Assembly (NCBI RefSeq): GCF_900182745.1
Contig: NZ_FXTY01000008.1
Span: 1 to 64,000 of the forward strand
Direction of reading: 5' to 3'
Source of the DNA: Shimia sagamensis
Lineage (GTDB): Bacteria; Pseudomonadota; Alphaproteobacteria; Rhodobacterales; Rhodobacteraceae
Length of the DNA stretch: 64,000 bases
Positions 58,558 to 64,000 of the stretch are shown one piece after another. The position numbers were made by a program, and so were the translations under genes. The notes beneath the pieces are model-generated. The model was not told the origin of the DNA, searched no databases, and saw only the letters and a list, made by a program, of their open reading frames with translations. The stretch's first letter is position 1. Each line of letters opens with the position of its first letter.

Positions 58558-59475
58558 CTAGGCCTTCAGCGCGGCGGCAATGTCGGCCGCGAGGCGGGCG
58601 TTGTTGCGTACCAGGGCAATGTTGGCGACCAGCGATTTGCCGTCTGTGAGCTCAAAGATGCGCGCCAGCAGGAAGGGTGTGACGTCTTTGCCGCTCACGC
58701 CTTTGTCTGCAGCTTCTTGTGTGGCTTGGGCAATCACCGGGGCCAGTTCGGAGGCTGGAATTTCATCCGCTGTCGGGATCGGGTTGGCCACCAGCTGACC
58801 GCCAGGTAAGGCCATGGCGCCGCGGGTTTTGTGGGCGGCAGCGATGTCAGCGGCGTTGTCCATACGCAAAGGTGACGCCAGGTCAGAGGTGGCGGACCAG
58901 AAAGCCGGGAAACTGTCCTGGCCGTAGGTAATCACAGGTACGCCGTTGGTTTCCAAGACTTCGAGGGTTTTTGGCACATCCAGGATGGCTTTGGCACCTG
59001 CCGCGACTACGGTCACCGGGGTGTGGGCCAGTTCCGTGAGGTCGGCGGAGATGTCAAAGCTGTCTTCTGCGCCTTTGTGCACGCCGCCGATGCCGCCGGT
59101 GGCAAAGACGTCGATGCCAGCCAGATTAGCCGCAATCATGGTGGCAGCCACAGTGGTGGCGCCGGTGCGGCCTTGGGCCATGATCACCGGCATGTCTGCG
59201 CGGGAGACTTTGGCGACGTTTTTGGCCTGGGCCAGCTCTTCGAGCTGCGCTTCGGTCAGACCAGCATGCAGCGTGCCGTTGAGCACAGCCATTGTGGCAG
59301 GCACGGCACCCTTTGCACGAATGTCGGCTTCGACCTGTTTCGCAACCTGGAGGTTTTGTGGATACGGCATGCCATGGGTGATGATGGTGCTTTCCAGCGC
59401 CACGATGGGCGTGCCGTTTTTCTTGGCGTCCTCAACTTCGGGGGAAAGGACCAGATCAAGGGAAATGAGGCTCAT
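58558..59475 (-). CDS. psuG: pseudouridine-5'-phosphate glycosidase
   Basis: 305 residues. It splits the C-C bond of pseudouridine 5'-phosphate into uracil and ribose 5-phosphate. Conserved blocks: IVALESTIITHGMPYPQN (catalytic Glu near residue 28), KVSRADMPVIMAQGRTGATTVAATM (catalytic Lys near 90), FATGGIGGVHKGAEDSFDISADL and ITYGQDSFPAFWS. The start overlaps the end of psuK by four bases. The two genes and the thiE-like gene upstream form one minus-strand unit. Confidence 0.95.
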   Translation of the reverse strand: MSLISLDLVLSPEVEDAKKNGTPIVALESTIITHGMPYPQNLQVAKQVEADIRAKGAVPATMAVLNGTLHAGLTEAQLEELAQAKNVAKVSRADMPVIMAQGRTGATTVAATMIAANLAGIDVFATGGIGGVHKGAEDSFDISADLTELAHTPVTVVAAGAKAILDVPKTLEVLETNGVPVITYGQDSFPAFWSATSDLASPLRMDNAADIAAAHKTRGAMALPGGQLVANPIPTADEIPASELAPVIAQATQEAADKGVSGKDVTPFLLARIFELTDGKSLVANIALVRNNARLAADIAAALKA

Positions 59476-60380
59476 GTAGCGTGTTCTCCGGAAACGTATT
59501 TTGCGGCTGCCGTCAATGCGCGGTTGAGCGCATCTTCACGAGAGCAGTTTTGAGATTCAGCCACGATGTGCGCGGCCATAAAAGTGTCGCCTGCGCCGGT
59601 GACACGGGTCACCAGAACGGCAGGGGGGTGTTGGGTGATCACCCCGTCAGCGGTGCCGTCAGACGCATCGTTGCCGCCATCGGTCACCAAGGCGCGAGCA
59701 GCGCCGCGCTCCAGAAGGGCAGCTGCGGCCTCTTTAGAGGATGTGAATTCGGTTTTGCAGAGGTAACCTGCTTCCTCGAGGTTCACATAGAGCACGGCCC
59801 GGGAATGCATCAGGAAGGGCATCAGCCGTTCCGCTTTGCCCGGTGACGCCGGGGCGACGCGTAAGTCGGCGGATGAAAACAGGGGACTGCGGGCGATCTG
59901 ATCAAGTAGGCGCTGTGTTAGATTGCCATCCAATGCGATGAGGCCGGAGTAGGGTGCAGCTTCGCTGCCCAGGGTGCCGTCTTCGAGCGGGGTCAAGATT
60001 TTGTCCCCAGCCGCTTCGAGGCTGTGTGCGTCTGCAATGGCCGCGATCAGCCCGTTTTTACCCTCAACCGCCATATAGGTGTCGGTTGGCAAGTCTGCAG
60101 ATCGATAGACGTAGTCCATGATCGCGCCCATTTCAGTGCAGGCTGTCATCAGTTCGTCGCCTTCGACATCCTGGCCGATGGCGGTGAGTGTGGCGGGACG
60201 CACACCAAAGCGGGCCAAGGTCATAGCGATGTTCCAAGCCACGCCGCCGGGCAGGCGGGAGATGCGGCCGGGCACGTCAGAGCCTTGACGCATGTGGCTT
60301 GGCGCGCGGCCTATGATGTCCCAGAGGACGGAACCGATGCAGAGAATGTCAGGCTGTTCAGGAGTTTGTGCGGCGGTCAT
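59472..60380 (-). CDS. psuK: pseudouridine kinase, PfkB family
   Basis: 302 residues from the ATG at 60380; a longer in-frame start at 60548 would run through the end of the upstream gene and is rejected. PfkB motifs: SRLPGGVAWNIAMTLARFGV (substrate lid region) and VTGAGDTFMAAHI with the catalytic Asp. It phosphorylates pseudouridine to supply PsuG. The gene begins 13 bases after the thiE-like gene and overlaps psuG, so the order is thiE-like, psuK, psuG. Confidence 0.9.
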   Translation of the reverse strand: MTAAQTPEQPDILCIGSVLWDIIGRAPSHMRQGSDVPGRISRLPGGVAWNIAMTLARFGVRPATLTAIGQDVEGDELMTACTEMGAIMDYVYRSADLPTDTYMAVEGKNGLIAAIADAHSLEAAGDKILTPLEDGTLGSEAAPYSGLIALDGNLTQRLLDQIARSPLFSSADLRVAPASPGKAERLMPFLMHSRAVLYVNLEEAGYLCKTEFTSSKEAAAALLERGAARALVTDGGNDASDGTADGVITQHPPAVLVTRVTGAGDTFMAAHIVAESQNCSREDALNRALTAAAKYVSGEHAT

Positions 60381-60393
60381 GGGCGCTCCTAAA

Positions 60394-61017
60394 TCACGCG
60401 GTGAAGGCGCTGTGCAGCTCTTTGAGCTTGGCCACGGGATCGTCGCTGCGCCAGATTTCTTCGCCGATGCCAAAGAAGTCGGTGAAGGGGGAGAGTTTTG
60501 CAATAATGCTTGTATCCAACGCGCCTTCGGCCACAACGGGCACCTCAATCATGGTGGACCACCACTCAAACAGGTCTTTTTCTGCAAGGGTACCATCGCC
60601 CAGATTGGTGCTGCCAACGGGCCCAAAGGCTACGTAGTCTGCGCCACTTTCTCCGGCGGACATGCCTTCGTGTGAGGAGGCGCTACAAAACGTACCGACA
60701 ATAGCGTCTTGGCCAAGTTCTTTGCGGGTTTTGGCCACCGAACGTGCCGCATCAGTCAGGTGCACCCCGTCGAGGCCCAAGCGTTCGGACAGTTGCACAT
60801 GTTCGTTGATCACAATGGCGACGTCGCGGGCATGGGCCACTTCGCGCAGCGCGTCTGCCGCGCGTGACAGCCGGTCTTCGTCTTTGGTGGCCAGAGCCAG
60901 GCGCACACAGGCAATGTCGGCGGCATCCAGCACGGCGGCCAGTTGATCCGGGAAGCGGGAGAGCTCGATTTCCGGCGGGGTGATCAGGTAGATCTGCGGC
61001 AACTCTGTGTCGGACAT
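60394..61017 (-). CDS. thiamine phosphate synthase-like protein (ThiE family)
   Basis: 207 residues, TIM-barrel ThiE/TenI family. Blocks IYLITPPEIELSRFP, VINEHVQLSERLGLDGVHLTD and GESGADYVAFGPVGSTNLG match ThiE, and GTFCSASSHEGM lies where ThiE has its phosphate-contacting S-x-H. The C-terminal phosphate loop usually reads AIGGI, here PVVAEGALD, so canonical activity is uncertain. Placement just upstream of psuK and psuG, away from thiamine genes, suggests a non-thiamine task or paralogue. Confidence 0.8.
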   Translation of the reverse strand: MSDTELPQIYLITPPEIELSRFPDQLAAVLDAADIACVRLALATKDEDRLSRAADALREVAHARDVAIVINEHVQLSERLGLDGVHLTDAARSVAKTRKELGQDAIVGTFCSASSHEGMSAGESGADYVAFGPVGSTNLGDGTLAEKDLFEWWSTMIEVPVVAEGALDTSIIAKLSPFTDFFGIGEEIWRSDDPVAKLKELHSAFTA

Positions 61018-61101
61018 GCTCGGGCTCCAGGTGGTCTTTGTGCGAGTTTTTGGATCGCGTCGCTATAGCGCGGATTTTACTGCTTGGCTATCAGGAGTTG
61101 G

Positions 61102-61431
61102 CTATTTGGGCGGAAGACTTTGTGCGTTGGTTAAAGCCAGCGCGATCACTTTTGCACGCAGGCCATCATCGCCCAGCAGATCTTCGGAGAGATCCACCAT
61201 GCCGCCCATCTTTCGGCCGGTGAATGAGAGCGGGTCGACACCGTCTATTTGCAGGGCTTCGGCTTCGCGGGATTTGCCAACACGGGCCATGCCGCCGCCT
61301 TTGTGTACGCCGCAGACCATGTTGCCGTGATGCAGGAAACACAGCCCGCCAAACATCTTCTTTTCAGAGATGCCGTCGATGTCTTGCAAGTCTTCACGCA
61401 TCAAAGTGGCGTGTCCTTCGTCATAAGCCAT
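61102..61431 (-). CDS. TfoX N-terminal domain protein
   Basis: 109 residues covering only the TfoX N-terminal domain: LMREDLQDIDGISEKKMFGGLCFLHHGNMVCGVHKGGGMARVG, then a basic/acidic tail. TfoX (Sxy) regulates competence in gammaproteobacteria, but single-domain members are common in alphaproteobacteria with unknown role. No operon partner. Confidence 0.88.
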   Translation of the reverse strand: MAYDEGHATLMREDLQDIDGISEKKMFGGLCFLHHGNMVCGVHKGGGMARVGKSREAEALQIDGVDPLSFTGRKMGGMVDLSEDLLGDDGLRAKVIALALTNAQSLPPK

Positions 61432-61572
61432 GGTGATTCCTCTCTGTTGTCAAAACGAGTTTAGGCCTGCGGCGCGGATATTTGTAGAAAGTGAATGCTG
61501 AACAGCTTGTTTTGTTGGGGGCGCAGGGGTATCAGCGGGCGGATTTTTACTTTGGACAGTCTGGAGACCGTC

Positions 61573-62316
61573 ATGACCAGTGCCACGCCGCAGCCTGCTT
61601 TTGTTCTTGTGCGCCCGCAGATGGGCGAAAACATCGGTGGCGCGGCGCGGGCGATGCTGAACTTTGGCTTGGACAAAATGCGCATTGTTGATCCGCGCGA
61701 CGGTTGGCCCAATGAGCGCGCGGTCGCCATGGCCTCGGGTGCAGGGCGGGTGCTGGATGGCGCATTGCTCACCGAAACCACCGAGCAGGCGCTGGAAGAT
61801 TGTCACTATGTGTTTGCCACCACGGCGCGGGCGCGGGGGCTGACCAAACCGGTGGTGACGCCGGAGACAGCGATGAAACAGGCCGCCGAGATGATTGCGC
61901 GGGGCGAGAAGGTGGCGGTGTTGTTTGGGCCGGAGCGGGCAGGGCTTGAGAACGAAGACATTGCGCGGGCCAATGCGATCATCAATGTACCGGTGAACCC
62001 GGAGTATGCGTCGCTCAATCTGGCACAATGTGTGTTGCTGACAGCCTATGAGTGGCGTCGGGCCAGTGCTGAGATTGTGCACGAGCGGGTGGATATGGCC
62101 AAAACCGACTGGGCCAGCAATGCGGATATTGATGCGCTGGGGCGCCATTACGAAGAGCGGCTTGAAGAGGCCAACTTCTTTTTCCCAACGGAAAAAGCTG
62201 AAAACATGAAGGTCAATCTGCGCAATATGTGGAGCCGGATGCGCCTGACACGGGCGGATGTTCAGATGTTGCATGGTGTGATGCGTCAGATGGTGCGCTG
62301 GAAAGAAAAAGACTGA
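61573..62316 (+). CDS. tRNA/rRNA methyltransferase of the SpoU/TrmJ type
   Basis: 247 residues from the ATG at 61573 (GGAGACCG upstream). SPOUT-fold 2'-O-methyltransferase: FVLVRPQMGENIGGAARAMLNFGLDKMRIVDPRDGWPNERA (motif 1 Arg), LFGPERAGLEN and VNPEYASLNLAQCVLLTAYEW form the trefoil-knot SAM site. The C-terminal extension (about 165-247) is typical of TrmJ-type enzymes, which methylate position 32 of tRNAs. It precedes ctaA on the same strand. Confidence 0.92.
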   Translation: MTSATPQPAFVLVRPQMGENIGGAARAMLNFGLDKMRIVDPRDGWPNERAVAMASGAGRVLDGALLTETTEQALEDCHYVFATTARARGLTKPVVTPETAMKQAAEMIARGEKVAVLFGPERAGLENEDIARANAIINVPVNPEYASLNLAQCVLLTAYEWRRASAEIVHERVDMAKTDWASNADIDALGRHYEERLEEANFFFPTEKAENMKVNLRNMWSRMRLTRADVQMLHGVMRQMVRWKEKD

Positions 62317-62423
62317 TTTGGCGAGGCATTTGGACCGCCTGAACTAATGTTCAATTCCGTTCTGAGAGTGGTTGAAGCTGGCGCTTGGTCCCACTAGGCT
62401 CGCGCCAAGATTTGGAGACAGCG

Positions 62424-63575
62424 ATGAGCCAGAAGCGCAGCATTTTTGAAGAGGTCGGCGACACCGGCCTTAAAGAGGCCCCCAAAGCGGTGGGTGTGAT
62501 TGACAGCGGTGCCAAAGGCGCGCGGCGGGGCATTCGCATCTGGTTGATGATCCTGTTTGCCTTGGTGTTTGTGATGATTGCCGTTGGGGGGCTGACCCGC
62601 CTGACCGACAGTGGCTTGTCGATCACGGAATGGCGTCCGGTGACCGGAGCAATCCCGCCAATGAGTGCGGCGGATTGGCAAAGTGAGTTCGACAAATACA
62701 AGCAGATTGACCAATGGGCGATCGACAACAACTGGATGACGCTGGCGGACTTCAAATCCATCTATTGGTGGGAATGGGGGCATCGCCAGCTGGGCCGGGT
62801 GATTGGCCTGGTCTGGGCGCTTGGTTTTGCAGGATTTGCCCTTGCGCGGCAAATTCCAACCGGTTGGACGGGACGGTTGGTCCTGATTGGTGCGCTTGGC
62901 GGGCTACAAGGCGCTGTTGGCTGGTGGATGGTTGCGAGCGGCGTGACTTCGGGCGAAGGCGTGACCACGGTGGCGAGCTACCGTTTGGCCACTCATCTTG
63001 GGCTGGCCTTTGTGATCCTGGGCTTCATCACATGGTACATTCTGTTGCTAGGTCGCAGTGAACGGGACTTGATGCAGGCGCGGCGCGGCAAAGAAGCCAA
63101 GCTGTTTGGCATGTCCACCGGGCTGTTGCATATGACCGGGGTGCAAATTCTTTTGGGCGCGTTGGTGGCTGGAATTGATGCGGGGCGCAGCTTTACCGAT
63201 TGGCCGATGATGGGTGGAAACCTGTTCCCGGCGGATGCGCTTTATATGGAGCCAATCTGGCGGAACTTCTTTGAGAATCCGGGGTTTGTGCAGTTTACCC
63301 ACCGCATTTGGGGCTATCTCTTGCTGATTTTTGCCATCGTGGTGTGGCGGCGTGGGCAAGGTTCTGCGCATGGGCACACACGGTTTGCATTTAATGCTGC
63401 GTTTGCTGCAATTGCGGTGCAGATTGCCGTTGGCATCGCGACAGTGCTCTACGCGGCACAGGTGCATATTGCGATTACGCACCAAGCCATTGCTGTTGTG
63501 GTCTGGGTTTTGATCCTGCGGGCGCGGTTCCTGAGCCATTATCCGATTGCAACCTCGGTGCGTGACGCATCCTGA
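62424..63575 (+). CDS. ctaA: heme A synthase (COX15/CtaA)
   Basis: 383 residues from the ATG at 62424. Eight membrane helices are expected. It oxidises the C8 methyl of heme O to give heme A for cytochrome aa3 oxidase. Motifs: VGGLTRLTDSGLSITEWRPVTGAIPP, YWWEWGHRQLGRVIGLVW (haem-binding His), LATHLGLAFVILGFITWY and FTHRIWGYLLLIFAIVVW, plus HQAIAVVVW near the end, carrying the four conserved His. The WWEW-GHR type matches alphaproteobacterial CtaA. Confidence 0.95.
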   Translation: MSQKRSIFEEVGDTGLKEAPKAVGVIDSGAKGARRGIRIWLMILFALVFVMIAVGGLTRLTDSGLSITEWRPVTGAIPPMSAADWQSEFDKYKQIDQWAIDNNWMTLADFKSIYWWEWGHRQLGRVIGLVWALGFAGFALARQIPTGWTGRLVLIGALGGLQGAVGWWMVASGVTSGEGVTTVASYRLATHLGLAFVILGFITWYILLLGRSERDLMQARRGKEAKLFGMSTGLLHMTGVQILLGALVAGIDAGRSFTDWPMMGGNLFPADALYMEPIWRNFFENPGFVQFTHRIWGYLLLIFAIVVWRRGQGSAHGHTRFAFNAAFAAIAVQIAVGIATVLYAAQVHIAITHQAIAVVVWVLILRARFLSHYPIATSVRDAS

Positions 63576-63591
63576 GAGAAGGAAAACAAGA

Positions 63592-64000
63592 ATGTCTGCA
63601 TATGAGCAGTTGATGGGGTTTACCCATACCACACAGGCGTTGGGCGAAGTGGCAGGCCGTTTGGGCTGGGACCAGGAGGCAATTATGCCGGTTGGTGCCG
63701 CGCCGCAGCGGGCCGAAGAGATGGCCGCGATGGAAAGTGTGCTGCACGCGCGCCGGATTGATCCCAAGGTGGGCGACTGGCTGGCCGCGATTGATGAGGC
63801 GCAGCTTGATGAGGTGGGCCGCGCTCAGGTGCGTCACATCCGCAAATCTTATGAGCGGACCTCCAGGGTGCCAGCCGATCTGGCAGCAGAAATTGCCAAG
63901 GTGACCAGTCAAGCGCAGGGTATCTGGGCGCAGGCGCGCTCGGATGAAGATGTGGCCGGGTTTTTGCCAACTCTGGAAGAGGTGGTGAACCTGAAGCGTC
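63592..64000 (+). CDS. carboxypeptidase M32 (Taq type), 5' part only
   Basis: Begins with ATG at 63592 (GAGAGAAGGAAAACAAG upstream, 16 bases after the ctaA stop) and runs open off the window end. The first 136 residues match metal-dependent M32 carboxypeptidases: AYEQLMGFTHTTQALGEVAGRLGWDQEAIMPVGAAPQRAEEMAAM is the usual opening, with WDQE as a conserved block. The HEXXH zinc site lies downstream of the window. No sign of a frameshift in the visible part. Confidence 0.88.
   Translation, partial: MSAYEQLMGFTHTTQALGEVAGRLGWDQEAIMPVGAAPQRAEEMAAMESVLHARRIDPKVGDWLAAIDEAQLDEVGRAQVRHIRKSYERTSRVPADLAAEIAKVTSQAQGIWAQARSDEDVAGFLPTLEEVVNLKR

Noticed and set aside
61450-62274. Minus-strand open frame across the trmJ-type gene
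   Set aside because: Antisense shadow with arginine/histidine-rich translation; the plus strand has a clear SPOUT methyltransferase.

Overview
The window comes from an alphaproteobacterium of the Rhodobacterales, most likely the marine Roseobacter group. This is inferred from the conserved backbone right of about 25.6 kb: class II DAHP synthase followed by tRNA-Ser, an lpxD-ACP-ketosynthase cluster, an IalB-family protein, a GlxA-type regulator, the bdhA-patatin pair, a CtaA/COX15 heme A synthase and a five-gene branched-chain amino-acid type ABC operon. No species can be named from the sequence alone. Positions given for short sites were read by hand and may be off by one or two bases.

The first 25.5 kb is an accessory, mosaic region. 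It opens with an overlapping Rz/Rz1-like spanin pair (phage lysis remnant) and small orphan genes (DUF5519, a STAS-like protein, DUF4345 with a divergent TetR regulator). Next comes a 1.1 kb inverted duplication (about 4.58-5.68 and 6.62-7.73 kb) carrying a small membrane protein and a DUF3833 lipoprotein in both arms. An SDR, a DUF3095 protein, a DUF4864 protein, a broken lipoprotein and a CIA30 protein follow. At 11.9-17.1 kb lies the most unusual locus: a SARP-like/TPR regulator and a 151-residue protein ending in Cys-Gly-Cys on one strand, and divergently a short YcaO-domain protein, an unrecognised 469-residue protein and a coiled-coil lipoprotein. From 18.3 to 25.4 kb a decayed IS110 element and a decayed IS3 element flank two intact large genes. 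These fuse two different glycosyltransferase types to the same C-terminal alpha/beta-hydrolase-like module. Three direct repeats resembling the 3' end of a tRNA gene (5.95, 17.78 and 25.48 kb) look like attachment-site scars that divide this region into stacked islands; the last lies just before the backbone.

The backbone (25.6-64 kb) holds TRAP transporter subunits without a binding protein, a 780-residue ankyrin-repeat protein, an ABC membrane domain without an ATPase, and a divergent DUF882 peptidase and L,D-transpeptidase pair for cell-wall remodelling. It continues with lpxD-acp-fabF-like lipid genes, an IalB protein, two candidate small RNAs, a HerA-like ATPase and the liv-type ABC operon. 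Then come a PQQ-type sugar dehydrogenase, a GlxA-type regulator divergent from DAHP synthase, tRNA-Ser(GGA), a TusA-like protein divergent from CcdA, and a serine-hydrolase/cytochrome P450 pair. The right end has a YejA-like peptide-binding protein, bdhA-patatin, a DUF502 protein, a thiE-like/psuK/psuG operon, a TfoX-like protein, a TrmJ-type methyltransferase, CtaA, and the start of an M32 carboxypeptidase that runs off the window.
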